From: Nocardia amamiensis NBRC 102102
GTDB lineage: Bacteria; Actinomycetota; Actinomycetes; Mycobacteriales; Mycobacteriaceae
Direction: 5' to 3'
Length of the DNA stretch: 64,000 nt
Assembly (NCBI RefSeq): GCF_001612745.1
Contig: NZ_BDBA01000002.1
Coordinates: 1 to 64,000 of the forward strand
The notes under the pieces were generated by a model. It was not told the origin of the DNA, did not search any database, and saw only the letters and a list, made by a program, of their open reading frames with translations. Every line of letters starts with the position of its first letter. Positions within the stretch are counted from its first letter, which is position 1. The position numbers were made by a program, and so were the translations under genes. Shown here piece after piece: positions 47,274 through 56,123 of the stretch.

Positions 47274-48268
47274 TCGAACTGCTCCAGGAGCTTTCGTTTG
47301 AGGATCTTGTGGCTCGGACCGAGCGGTAGTTCCGTCACGAACTCCACCCGGCGCGGATACTTGTGCTCGGCCAAATGCTCACGCGCGAAATCGCTTACCT
47401 GATCGGCGGTGATCGGACCGCAGGGAACGACCACCGCGCAGATCTCCTCGCCGTATACGTCATCCGGGATGCCGATGACCGCGACGGCGGCGATATCCGG
47501 ATGTCGCAGCAACGCCGCGTCCACCTCGCTCGGATACACGTTGTACCCGCCGCGGATGATCATCTCTTTGATCCGGTCCACGATCCGGATATAGCCGTCG
47601 GCATCCTTCACGCCGAGATCCCCGGTGCGGAACCATCCGTCGACGACCGCGGCCGCCGTCGCGGCCGGATTCCCGGAATAGCCGTTGAACAGATTGTGTC
47701 CGCGGATGACCACCTCGCCGAGTTCACCGGTGGGCAGCAAGGTGATGCGCTGCGGCTCGTCGGGATCGGCGATCTCCACCTCGACGCCCCAGATGGAGTG
47801 CCCGACGGTGCCCACCCGAAGCCCGAAATCCGGCTGCCGCGAAACATAGGACGCGATCGGCTCCGCCATCAGGGAACCCGGTTCGTGACAAGGGATTCCG
47901 ACGGTCGCGGCGGCCGGCATTCCGGACTCGGCGTACATGGGATGGCACAGCAGCATCCGGGCGCGGCTGTCGCGAAGCAGGTGCTCCGCCTCGCCCGAGG
48001 CGGACAGCGGGTGCACCGGGACAACCACGGCGCCCGCCGCGAGAATCGCGTAGTAGGCGACCGGGAAACGCACCACGTTCGGGCACATCAGCGCCACTCG
48101 GTCCCCGGGACGCACACCGAGTTCGATCAGCGCGGCGGCCTGCCCGCGCGCTCGATGCCACAACTCGGCGAAGGTGATTCGCTGCGATCGGTCGATCAGC
48201 GCGGTCCGGTCCGGGCGCCGTCGCGCCTGCTCGGCCAGGATGCCGGCCACCGACAGCGTCGCGTTCAT
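47270..48268 (-). pseudogene. Acyl-CoA ligase with in-frame internal deletion
   Basis: 332 aa where the family is about 500-550. N-terminal residues 1-145 and C-terminal residues ~150-332 are well preserved, including 'DGWFRTGDLGVKDADGYI', 'GYNVYPSEVDAAL' and the catalytic-Lys end 'HKILKRKLL'. They join near residue 145 ('RQPDFGLRVGTVGHSIW') without the central P-loop-like 'SGTTGxPKG' region or the ATP-binding core. The reading frame is intact, so a short protein may still be made, but it cannot form the adenylate. Operon with MaoC; divergent from a TetR gene. Confidence 0.75.
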
Positions 48269-48395
48269 ACCGGCCACCTGATGAATCTCGACATCGCTCT
48301 CCAAAACTAGCAGTGCAAGTTTCCGTCTCACCGTAGGACACCGAAACCAGGGGCGCAAGCTGCACTGCGAGAATGCGAGGATCGAAAGGAGGCCC

Positions 48396-49046
48396 ATGGC
48401 CCGACCGCGCAAGCCGCTGCTGACCCGGGCGCGCATCATCGAGACCGCGCTCGCCCTGGTGGACGCCGAGGGGCTGGCGGCCGTTTCCACCCGGCGGCTG
48501 GCCACCGAACTGGGCGTGCAGGGACCGTCGCTGTACAACCACGTCCGCACCAAGGACGACCTGATCGACGCCGTAGTCGACGCGGTGCTCGGCGAAGTCG
48601 ACATCTCCATGTTCGACCGGCTCTCCGCCGACAACCCGGACTGGCGATCGGCACTGCTCGCCTGGTCGCGCTCCTACCGCACCGCGATGGCCGCGCACCC
48701 CCGCATCGTCCCCGCCCTCGCGGGCGGCCCGGGACACCGGCCGAACGCACTGCGCATGGCCGACGCGGTCTTCGGCGGGCTGGTCGCCGCGGGCTGGCCG
48801 CGCCGCGAGGCCACCAGCGTCGGCACGCTCATGCGCTATTTCCTCACCGGCGCGTCCCTCGGCTCGTTCGCCGGCGGCTTCCCGTCCGACGCGGCCGTCT
48901 ACGCCGATGCGTATCCGCATCTGAACGAGGCCCACCTGCTGGCCGATCGGCAGCAGCGGATCGATCGGGACGCCTTCGAGGTCGGCCTGGAATCGCTGCT
49001 CGACGGTCTGGCGAGCCGGTACCGGCTACTTGTCGGTGGCGTGTAA
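48396..49046 (+). CDS. TetR-family regulator
   Basis: 216 aa with AAAGGAGG before the ATG. HTH 'AAVSTRRLATELGVQGPSLY' at about residues 28-48. The C-terminal domain has the aromatic 'MRYFLTGASLGSFAGG' of TetR_C-type pockets. Divergent from the ligase/MaoC operon, its likely target. Its 3' end overlaps the convergent PucR gene by 21 bp. Confidence 0.85.
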   Translation: MARPRKPLLTRARIIETALALVDAEGLAAVSTRRLATELGVQGPSLYNHVRTKDDLIDAVVDAVLGEVDISMFDRLSADNPDWRSALLAWSRSYRTAMAAHPRIVPALAGGPGHRPNALRMADAVFGGLVAAGWPRREATSVGTLMRYFLTGASLGSFAGGFPSDAAVYADAYPHLNEAHLLADRQQRIDRDAFEVGLESLLDGLASRYRLLVGGV

Positions 49047-50327
49047 CTCGATCGCCACGAGCAGATCGACCAGATCCTCGACACTGCGCACATTCCGTCC
49101 GGTGAGCTCCTGAACGCGGCGCAGCCGATACTTGGCCGTGTTGTGGTGGATGCGCAATGCATCCGCAGCGTCTCGCAGATTCATATCGGCGTCGGCGAAG
49201 GCACGGATGGTCTCGGCCAGCACGCCGCCGCGAGCGCTGTCGTCGGAGAGCAGCGCGCGGATTCGCGAGTCGACCAACCGCCGCGCGGTGTCGTCGGCAC
49301 GCAACATCAGATACCGGAAGGGCGTGATGCACGGCAGCGCCATGAGGCCGCCGTCCTCGGGTAGCAGTTCCAGCGCGGCACGTGCCAGCTGATATGCCTG
49401 GGGGATTTCTCCGATGTCGGTGACGACCGCGCTGACTCCGACGCCGAGCGTGATGCCCTCCCCACGCAATCGTTCCGCCATCGCCCGCAGCCGGTCGCAC
49501 AACTCCGCGGCGGTGCCGCTGCGGCCGAGCGCGGGTACCGCGACGATGTCGGACCCGCGCACCACCGACAGTGTGCGCAGCCCGTTGACGCCGGCGCGTG
49601 CGATCGCCGCGGATGCGAGATGCCTGGCCTGCATAACGGATTCGGATGTCGCGCACCGGCCACGGCCACGGTCGGTCACCTTCAGCACGACTGCGGCGAC
49701 GACGACCATGGGCATGGACTTCGCAAGGCCGATCCCGTGGCCCTGCGCCGTGGTCAGTAGCGAGCCCCGCTCGGGCAGCACACCATCGAGAAGGCTTTCC
49801 ATCAGGTGCGCGCTGTCCCAGCTCGGTTCCGCGGCAATGTACTGCTGGAACTCCAGATATGCGTTGGCCGCCTGGGTGCTGATCAGATCGCAGTACCGCG
49901 CCAGCGGCGCGACCATCGATAGTGCTGCCTCGCGCCCCGCTTCCGAATGTCCGGCGTGGGCGACCAGCGACTTCCACACCGCCTGCTGACCCAGCCGGAA
50001 CGCGTTGATGTAGTCCACCAGGGTGATCCCCGACTGGGCACGGCGGGCAGCCGCGCGCCGGGTGGAGGCGACGTCGTCGATCGTGACCTTGCGCCGTTCC
50101 AGCAGCGCGCCGAATCCGGTCCGGCACAGCTGGGCCACCTGGTCGTGTACATCGGCCTGGAAGCTCAGATCACGGGCGGCGTACGCGGGAATCTGGGCGA
50201 TGATGGCGGACATCCCGGCATCGGCCATGTCGTCGGCGTGGTCGAACAGTTTGCTGACGATCCGCGTCCGCTCGGCCAGCACGCTCGCCGAACCCATCGC
50301 GCCGATCGAGTGTGATCTAGCTGACAT
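49026..50327 (-). CDS. PucR/CdaR-type regulator (next to branched-chain transporter)
   Basis: 433 aa from ATG 50327 (GGAG ten bases upstream); ATG 50336 also fits but has poor spacing. The N-terminal half is helical and unassigned. The C-terminal HTH 'LRDAADALRIHHNTAKYRLR' with 'RRVQELTG' is typical. Divergent from the Liv operon with an inverted repeat between them, so it is the probable regulator of amino-acid uptake. Overlaps the TetR gene by 21 bp at its end. Confidence 0.8.
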   Translation of the reverse strand: MSARSHSIGAMGSASVLAERTRIVSKLFDHADDMADAGMSAIIAQIPAYAARDLSFQADVHDQVAQLCRTGFGALLERRKVTIDDVASTRRAAARRAQSGITLVDYINAFRLGQQAVWKSLVAHAGHSEAGREAALSMVAPLARYCDLISTQAANAYLEFQQYIAAEPSWDSAHLMESLLDGVLPERGSLLTTAQGHGIGLAKSMPMVVVAAVVLKVTDRGRGRCATSESVMQARHLASAAIARAGVNGLRTLSVVRGSDIVAVPALGRSGTAAELCDRLRAMAERLRGEGITLGVGVSAVVTDIGEIPQAYQLARAALELLPEDGGLMALPCITPFRYLMLRADDTARRLVDSRIRALLSDDSARGGVLAETIRAFADADMNLRDAADALRIHHNTAKYRLRRVQELTGRNVRSVEDLVDLLVAIELHATDK

Positions 50328-50362
50328 ATCGGGCATGCTCCATGGCCCTGACCGGATATGTC
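50323..50362. promoter_or_regulatory. GACATATC/GATATGTC dyad at the PucR start
   Basis: GACATATC (50323-50330) and GATATGTC (50355-50362) are perfect 8-bp arms separated by 24 bp. They overlap the PucR start region and face the Liv operon, consistent with an autoregulated divergent promoter. Confidence 0.5.
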
Positions 50363-50552
50363 AACCGATCCGCCGTGCTCTCGGAGTGTCCGCAACGGAC
50401 AAACCGGACGCCGGAGATTGGGCCACCACGCCCAATGTGCATCTTAATCTGCAATTTTACGCTGACCACGTTCTACACGCCGGTCACCCGACGGCGCTGT
50501 CCCCGCACTGAATGACACCCACGTCCGCGAGCGGACGCGGGCCGGAGGACGC

Positions 50553-51311
50553 ATGCTCGAGATAACCAACCTCACCGTCCGCTTCGGCGGCATCACCGCC
50601 CTGCAGGAGGTCGGGCTCCACGTCGACCCCGGCGAGATGGTCGGACTCATCGGGCCCAACGGCGCGGGCAAGACGACGCTGTTCAACTGCCTGACCCGGC
50701 GTTACCAGCCCACCACGGGCGCCATCCGGTATCAGGATCGTGACTTGCTGACCGCGGCACCGCACGCCCTCGCCGGACTCGGCATCGCCCGGACCTTCCA
50801 GAACCTCGGGCTGTTCCCGCGCATGTCGGTCCGGGACAACGTCCTGGTCGGCGCGCACCACCGCGCCGGGGCCGGATTCGTCGCCGCGGGTCTGCGACTT
50901 CCTCGGGTGCGGCGCGAGGAGCGCGAGTTGCGTACGCAGGTCGATGCGCTGCTGACCCGGTTGGACCTCGCCGAGGTGGCCGATCGGCCGGCCGCCGGGC
51001 TTCCCTTCGGCACGCTCAAGCGGATCGAGCTGGCCAGGGCACTGGCCGTGCGGCCACGGCTGCTGCTGCTCGACGAACCGGTCAACGGGCTCAGTCACGG
51101 CGAGGTCGACGAGTTCGCCGACCGATTGCGGGCCCTGCGCGCCGAGCTGGACCTCACCATGATCGTCGTCGAGCACCACATGGGCTTCGTGATGGGCACC
51201 TGCGAGCGCGTGGTGTGCCTGGAGTTCGGCCGGGTGATCGCCGCGGGTAAACCCGAAGAGGTGCAGCGCGATCCGGCTGTCATCCGCGCCTACCTGGGGA
51301 CGGCGGCATGA
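50553..51311 (+). CDS. livG: Branched-chain amino acid-type ABC transporter ATP-binding protein LivG
   Basis: 252 aa. Walker A 'GPNGAGKTT', 'LARTFQNLGLFPRMSVRDNV' and LivG-type signature 'LPFGTLKRIELARAL', with Walker B 'LLLLDEPVNGLS'. First gene of a five-gene operon in which each start overlaps or nearly touches the previous stop. The class transports branched-chain amino acids, amides or urea; the substrate is not decidable here. Confidence 0.85.
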   Translation: MLEITNLTVRFGGITALQEVGLHVDPGEMVGLIGPNGAGKTTLFNCLTRRYQPTTGAIRYQDRDLLTAAPHALAGLGIARTFQNLGLFPRMSVRDNVLVGAHHRAGAGFVAAGLRLPRVRREERELRTQVDALLTRLDLAEVADRPAAGLPFGTLKRIELARALAVRPRLLLLDEPVNGLSHGEVDEFADRLRALRAELDLTMIVVEHHMGFVMGTCERVVCLEFGRVIAAGKPEEVQRDPAVIRAYLGTAA

Positions 51312-52027
51312 GCGCGTTTCTCACCGTCACCGACCTGCACGCGGGCTACGGGGGCGCGAAAGTCTTGCACGGCTTGACCTTCGAGGTGGCCGAGGGGCAG
51401 ATCTGCGCGATCCTCGGCCCCAATGGGGCCGGGAAGACCACACTGCTGCGCGCCCTGTGCGGCATGGTCAAGGCGCGCGGCACCGTGCGCCTCGACGGCA
51501 TCGAGGTCACGGGACGCGCACCGGAGGCCATGGCCAGAACCGGTGTCGCGCACGTGCCCGAGGGACGCGGGACATTCCTGCCGCTGACCGTCGAGGACAA
51601 TCTGCGACTCGGCGCCTACCGGCACGGCGATCGGGCACGTATCGAGGCCGATCTGAAGCGAGTCTTCGACTACTTCCCGGTCCTGAAGGACCGGCTGCGC
51701 GAGCCCGCAGGCGGACTGTCCGGCGGGCAGCAACAGATGCTGGCCATCGGCAGGGCGCTCATGCTGCGCCCACGGCTGCTACTGCTGGACGAGCCGTCGT
51801 TGGGCCTGGCCCCCCTGGTCACCCAGGAGCTCTTTCAGATCGTGCACACCATCAATGAAGAGGAACGCACCACCGTGATCGTCGTCGAGCAGAACGCTCA
51901 CCTAGCGCTGGAGACCGCACACCACGCGCACGTCCTGGAATCCGGCCGAATCGTCTTGTCCGGCACCGCGGCCGAGATCCGCGCCGACGAGCAGGTCGCG
52001 CAGTCCTACCTCGGATACCGGATCTGA
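51308..52027 (+). CDS. livF: ABC transporter ATP-binding protein LivF
   Basis: 239 aa, ATGA overlap with LivG. Walker A 'GPNGAGKTT', signature 'LSGGQQQMLAIGRAL' and Walker B 'LLLLDEPSLGLAP'. It is the second ATPase of the pair and closes the ATP-binding heterodimer. Confidence 0.85.
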   Translation: MSAFLTVTDLHAGYGGAKVLHGLTFEVAEGQICAILGPNGAGKTTLLRALCGMVKARGTVRLDGIEVTGRAPEAMARTGVAHVPEGRGTFLPLTVEDNLRLGAYRHGDRARIEADLKRVFDYFPVLKDRLREPAGGLSGGQQQMLAIGRALMLRPRLLLLDEPSLGLAPLVTQELFQIVHTINEEERTTVIVVEQNAHLALETAHHAHVLESGRIVLSGTAAEIRADEQVAQSYLGYRI

Positions 52028-52029
52028 CC

Positions 52030-52911
52030 ATGGCCGGATTCCTACAGCAGATCATCGAAGGTCTCTCCGCCGGAGCCATTTACGCCGGACTCGCGCTGGC
52101 ACTGGTACTCATCCACCGGTTCACCGGGATCGTGAACTTCGCCCAGGGCGAGCTCGCCATGTTCTCGGCCTTTCTGGCTTGGCAGTTCACCCAGTTCGGC
52201 ATGCCATTTTGGCTGACGCTGATCGCCACGCTGGCAGTGTCTTTCGCCGGCGGAATGCTGATCGAGCGGGTGATCATCCGGCCGGTCGAGGGTGCGCCCG
52301 AATTGACGCTGGTGATCGTGACGGTCGGCTTGTTCTTCTTCGTCAACGCGGCGGCGGGCTGGATCTGGTCGTTTCAGGTGAAGTCGTTCCCGAATCCATT
52401 TCCCGAGGGCGCGCTGCGCGCCGGAGGGGTCTCGGCCGGATACGGCAGCCTAGGCGTGCTAGCCGTGGTCAGCGTGGTGATGGGGCTGCTGTACCTGCTG
52501 TTCCGCTACACCAAGATCGGGCTGGCGATGCGGGCGGTCGCGTGTAATCCCCAGTCCGCCAGGCTGGTCGGCATCCGGGTCGGCACGGTGCTCGCGCTCG
52601 GCTGGGGCCTCGCCGCCCTCGTCGGCGCGGTGTCCGGAGTGCTGTCGGCGCCGCTGCTCTTCCTGGAGCCCAACATGATGGGTGGAGTGCTGATCTACGC
52701 CTTCGCGGCCGCGACGCTCGGCGGATTCGACAGTCCGGGCGGCGCGGTCGCCGGCGGGCTGATCGTCGGCGTCGCCGAGACCCTCACCGGCGCCTACCTG
52801 GACGTCATCGGGACCGAACTCAAGATCGGCGTGCCGCTGGTGATCATCCTCGGTGTCCTGCTGCTGCGCCCGCAGGGTCTGTTCGGCCGACCGGCGGTGG
52901 AAAGGGTATGA
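52030..52911 (+). CDS. livH: Branched-chain-type ABC permease LivH
   Basis: 293 aa, eight or so membrane segments. Begins 'IIEGLSAGAIYAGLALALVL' and ends 'GVLLLRPQGLFGR', the standard LivH pattern. The permease-ATPase loop is in 'AVACNPQSARLVGIRVG'. Two bases after LivF. Confidence 0.9.
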   Translation: MAGFLQQIIEGLSAGAIYAGLALALVLIHRFTGIVNFAQGELAMFSAFLAWQFTQFGMPFWLTLIATLAVSFAGGMLIERVIIRPVEGAPELTLVIVTVGLFFFVNAAAGWIWSFQVKSFPNPFPEGALRAGGVSAGYGSLGVLAVVSVVMGLLYLLFRYTKIGLAMRAVACNPQSARLVGIRVGTVLALGWGLAALVGAVSGVLSAPLLFLEPNMMGGVLIYAFAAATLGGFDSPGGAVAGGLIVGVAETLTGAYLDVIGTELKIGVPLVIILGVLLLRPQGLFGRPAVERV

Positions 52912-53987
52912 GCGACATGCGAACTCCGAATACCATGACCAATTCGTCTGACACGGCTGACGAGTCCAGCCGAGCCACAACGCCTCTCACGAAGAGGTCG
53001 GGGTTGCTCGAACTGGTGACTGCACACCGGCAGACGCTGGCGATCGCCGCCCTGCTGGTCCTCGCCTGCTCCGCGCCGTTCCAGCTGGTGCCGTTCCGCA
53101 CCTTCCAGCTCGCGATGGCGATGATCTACGCGATCGCGCTGCTCGGCCTGAATCTGCTGGTCGGACACACCGGCCAGATTTCGCTGGGGCACGGCGCCTT
53201 CTTCGGTGTCGGCGCATACAGCGCGGCCGTGTTGATGGACCGCTGGGACGCACCGTATCTCGCCACCGTTCCGGTCGCCGCGGCGGTGACGTTCGCGCTG
53301 GGACTCGCCCTCGGGGTACCCGCGCTGCGGTTGCGCGGACTGTATCTGGCACTGGTCACCCTCTCCATCGCGATCTTCCTGGTCCCGCTCCTGAAACGCG
53401 TCGAATTCCTCACCGGCGGGTCGATGGGCCTGACGCTCGCCAAGCCGGCCGCACCGGCGTGGACGGGCCTGGCCGAGGACCAGTGGCTGTACTTCCTCGC
53501 GCTGGTCACCATGGCCGTGAGCTTCCTGCTGGTCGCCGGGATCCTGCGGTCCCGAGTCGGCCGGGCTCTGCACGCCATTCGCGACAACGAGGTCGCCGCC
53601 GAGATCATGGGAGTGCGCCTGGCGTTCTACAAGACCCTCGCCTTCGCCTTCAGCGCGATGCTCGCCGGGGTGGCGGGCTGCGTCTACACCTGGGTGATCG
53701 GGTTCGTCTCCCCCGACTCGTTCGCGATCGGCCTGTCGGTCACCCTGCTGGCCGGGCTGGTCGTCGGCGGGCTCGGTTCGCACTGGGGACCTGTGCTCGG
53801 CGGACTGTTCGTGATGTACATCCCGAGCTTCGCCCAGGACGTCAACCAAGCCGCCCCAGGCGTCACCTTCGGACTGCTGATCATCGCGGTCATGTACCTC
53901 GCGCCGAACGGATTGGCCGGACTCGCCGGCCGGGCGGCGCGCTGGCTCGAACACCTCGTTCGGAAAGGGAAAACCAATGCGCACTAG
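52908..53987 (+). CDS. livM: Branched-chain-type ABC permease LivM
   Basis: 359 aa. A hydrophilic N-terminal ~35 residues precede nine or ten membrane segments. 'LNLLVGHTGQISLGHGAFFG' and 'RALHAIRDNEVAAEIMGVRL' are LivM signatures. ATGA overlap with LivH; the 3' end overlaps the binding-protein gene by 11 bp. Confidence 0.9.
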   Translation: MSDMRTPNTMTNSSDTADESSRATTPLTKRSGLLELVTAHRQTLAIAALLVLACSAPFQLVPFRTFQLAMAMIYAIALLGLNLLVGHTGQISLGHGAFFGVGAYSAAVLMDRWDAPYLATVPVAAAVTFALGLALGVPALRLRGLYLALVTLSIAIFLVPLLKRVEFLTGGSMGLTLAKPAAPAWTGLAEDQWLYFLALVTMAVSFLLVAGILRSRVGRALHAIRDNEVAAEIMGVRLAFYKTLAFAFSAMLAGVAGCVYTWVIGFVSPDSFAIGLSVTLLAGLVVGGLGSHWGPVLGGLFVMYIPSFAQDVNQAAPGVTFGLLIIAVMYLAPNGLAGLAGRAARWLEHLVRKGKTNAH

Positions 53988-55227
53988 AGCGATCCGCGCC
54001 GCAGGAGTCGCGGCTGCCGTTCTGCTCGCGGTCACCGCCTGTGGCGGCCGCGGCGACGACGGCGGTACCGTCGGACAGGGCGACTGCCGGGGTCAGCAGA
54101 CCACGGGCATCACCGATACCAGCATCAAACTCGGCGGGATCTATCCGCTGTCCGGGCCCGCGTCCGCGTACGGCGAGATACCGAAGGGTGTTCGCGCCTA
54201 CTTCGACTACCTCAACGCGGAGCACGGCGGGATCAAGGGCCGCAAGGTCGAATACCTGGTGCGCGACGACGGCTACCAGCCACCCAAGACCGTGGAGGAG
54301 ACCCGCAGGCTGGTCGAACAGGACCAGGTGTTCGCTCTCTTCCAGACCCTCGGCACACCGACCTCCTCGGCGGTGTGGGACTACCTGAACCAGCGCAAGG
54401 TGCCGCAGGTGTTCGTGGCGGGCGGCGCGACGAAATGGGGCGCGGATGACCAACATCCGTGGACCATCGGCTGGCAGCCCAGCTACCGGACCGAAGCACT
54501 CGCCTTCGCCCAGTACGTGCGCCAGCAGCGGCCGAACGCGACCGTGGCCGTGCTCTACCAGAACGACGACTTCGGCAAGGATCTGCTGACCAACTTCACC
54601 AAGGCCGTGGAGGGTAGTGGCATCAAGGTGGTCGCCGAGCAGAGCTACGAGGTCACCGATCCCACCGTGGATCCGCAGGTGCGCAACCTGGCTTCCTCGA
54701 AAGCCGATGTGCTGCTGAACTTCTCCACGCCCAAGTTCGCCTCGCAGGCACTCGCGGCCGAGGCACGCAACACCGACTGGAATCCGCTGCACATCGTCTC
54801 GCAGGTCAGCAGCACCTTCAGCGTGTTGAAGCCGGTCGGCTTCGAGAACGTCCAGGGCGTGGTGTCGGCGGCATTCGCCAAGGACCCGGCCGACCCACAG
54901 TGGACGGCCGACCCGGCGATGCGCGGCTACCGGGAGAAGCTGGCGAAGTACGCGCCGGGCGCCGACCCGACCAACCAGCAGCTGGTCTTCGGCTGGGCAG
55001 CCGCGGAGAGCTTCCACAAGACCATGGCGGCCGCGAAATGCCCTACCCGCGAAGGCCTTCGCGACTCCATGCGCGCGCTGAACAATGTCGGCGTCGACCT
55101 GCTGCTGCCCGGCATCACGCTCGCGACCGGCCCTGGCGACGCCTTCCCGATGGAGGCGGTGCGGCTTATGCGATTCGAGGGTGATCACTGGGTGCTCACC
55201 GGCGAAGTCATCGAGCCCGGCAAGTAG
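53977..55227 (+). CDS. livK: Branched-chain-type ABC substrate-binding lipoprotein LivK-like
   Basis: 416 aa. A lipobox 'LLAVTACGG' sets the lipidated Cys near residue 21. Periplasmic-binding type 1 fold (Leu/Ile/Val receptor) with 'IKLGGIYPLSGPASAYGEIP' and 'VAVLYQNDDFGKD'. Last in the operon, followed by a very strong terminator. Placing the binding protein after the permeases is unusual but not rare. Confidence 0.85.
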   Translation: MRTRAIRAAGVAAAVLLAVTACGGRGDDGGTVGQGDCRGQQTTGITDTSIKLGGIYPLSGPASAYGEIPKGVRAYFDYLNAEHGGIKGRKVEYLVRDDGYQPPKTVEETRRLVEQDQVFALFQTLGTPTSSAVWDYLNQRKVPQVFVAGGATKWGADDQHPWTIGWQPSYRTEALAFAQYVRQQRPNATVAVLYQNDDFGKDLLTNFTKAVEGSGIKVVAEQSYEVTDPTVDPQVRNLASSKADVLLNFSTPKFASQALAAEARNTDWNPLHIVSQVSSTFSVLKPVGFENVQGVVSAAFAKDPADPQWTADPAMRGYREKLAKYAPGADPTNQQLVFGWAAAESFHKTMAAAKCPTREGLRDSMRALNNVGVDLLLPGITLATGPGDAFPMEAVRLMRFEGDHWVLTGEVIEPGK

Positions 55228-55234
55228 GCACTCC

Positions 55235-55274
55235 CCGACTCCCCGCCCCGGCGCTCTCCGGGGCGGGGAGTCGG
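55235..55274 (+). terminator. Terminator of the Liv operon
   Basis: CCGACTCCCCGCCCCGG-cgctct-CCGGGGCGGGGAGTCGG is a perfect 17-bp stem with a 6-nt loop, 7 bases after the livK stop. GC-only with no T-tract. Confidence 0.85.
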
Positions 55275-55289
55275 CGCGGTCGCCCAGCG

Positions 55290-55424
55290 GGTCACATCGG
55301 CGGCGGCTGCCTGCTCGGTGCCACGGCGGGAGCTACGACCGGCAGCCCGGTGATCGTCCTGGGGCTGCCCTGGTTCGGCGCGACCATCGCGGCAAACTTC
55401 GAACGCTGCCGCGATGTCAGCTGA
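55290..55424 (+). pseudogene. C-terminal fragment of a glycine-zipper secreted/membrane protein
   Basis: The frame 55290-55424 reads 'GHIGGGCLLGATAGATTGSP' then 'VIVLGLPWFGATIAANFE', ending at TGA 55422. Such glycine-zipper endings are common in small Nocardia and Mycobacterium secreted proteins. There is no start, signal peptide or ribosome binding site, so it is a remnant or an accident of composition. It lies between the Liv terminator and vapC, antisense to the vapC end. Confidence 0.3.
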
Positions 55425-55836
55425 TCACTCCGGGCGTCGCGATCCACTGAGTCGGCTGCCCGGTCACTCCGGCTACGGTCTCGAAGTCCCGGTCATAGTG
55501 CAGAACGGTGAGGTTGTTCGCCTCCGCGGTGGCAGCAATCACGAGGTCCACCACACCTGCACTGCGATGGTGGCCGTGCTCGGTGAGGAGCTGCTGCACG
55601 TGGTGCGCACGCACCCACACGTCGTCCGGCGTGACCGCCCAGCCGAAGAGTTCGCGCAAGATGTCCTTCTTCTCGAGCCGGTCCGCCAGGGACTGCGCTG
55701 TGAACAGCAGTTCCAACTCCACCGCGTCGCAGATGGCGACAACTCCTACGGCGATCACCTCATGCCAGGCTTTTCGTACGGAGGGGTTGATCAGCATCCG
55801 GGCGGCAGCCGAAGTATCGATGAGGTAGCTGATCAC
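55417..55836 (-). CDS. vapC: VapC-type PIN-domain toxin
   Basis: 139 aa PIN domain: '[12 protein letters not shown]' (first Asp), Glu-rich 'DAVELELLF', and '[20 protein letters not shown]' with 'HYDRDFE' for the remaining metal ligands. It would be a Mg2+-dependent RNase toxin. It overlaps the vapB stop by 4 bp. Confidence 0.85.
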   Translation of the reverse strand: MISYLIDTSAAARMLINPSVRKAWHEVIAVGVVAICDAVELELLFTAQSLADRLEKKDILRELFGWAVTPDDVWVRAHHVQQLLTEHGHHRSAGVVDLVIAATAEANNLTVLHYDRDFETVAGVTGQPTQWIATPGVIS

Positions 55837-56042
55837 CGCCGATAGTTGTCCTTGTCGAGCAGCACGTCGAAGTCGCCCCGCTCCGCCATCGCGGTGAGCT
55901 TGTCCAGCGCCTTCACACGCTTCAGCCGCATCGACACTTCAGCCAGCGCCGCGTTCACGGTGTCTTTCTTGGTGCTCGTTCCCAGCAGTCGCTGAGCTTC
56001 GGCAAGCGCTTCGTCGTCGACATCGATCAAGAGCTTGGACAT
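55833..56042 (-). CDS. vapB: VapB-type antitoxin
   Basis: 69 aa from ATG 56042 (56045 also possible; AGGCGG upstream). '[20 protein letters not shown]' and '[16 protein letters not shown]' are typical of DUF2191 VapB proteins: N-terminal ribbon-helix-helix and C-terminal toxin-binding tail. An inverted repeat GATAT-caagc-ATATC (56077-56091) upstream is a likely autoregulatory site. Confidence 0.85.
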   Translation of the reverse strand: MSKLLIDVDDEALAEAQRLLGTSTKKDTVNAALAEVSMRLKRVKALDKLTAMAERGDFDVLLDKDNYRR

Positions 56043-56076
56043 CATAGCCGCCTGGATATATGAGATAGTCCGGTTA

Positions 56077-56091
56077 GATATCAAGCATATC
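56077..56091. promoter_or_regulatory. VapBC operator candidate
   Basis: GATAT-CAAGC-ATATC inverted repeat lies 35 bp before the antitoxin start, in an AT-rich stretch with a nearby related GATAG. VapB proteins repress their own promoters at such dyads. Confidence 0.5.
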
Positions 56092-56123
56092 AGCGCTGCA
56101 GAGCTTCCGGCCGCGAAACGAAC

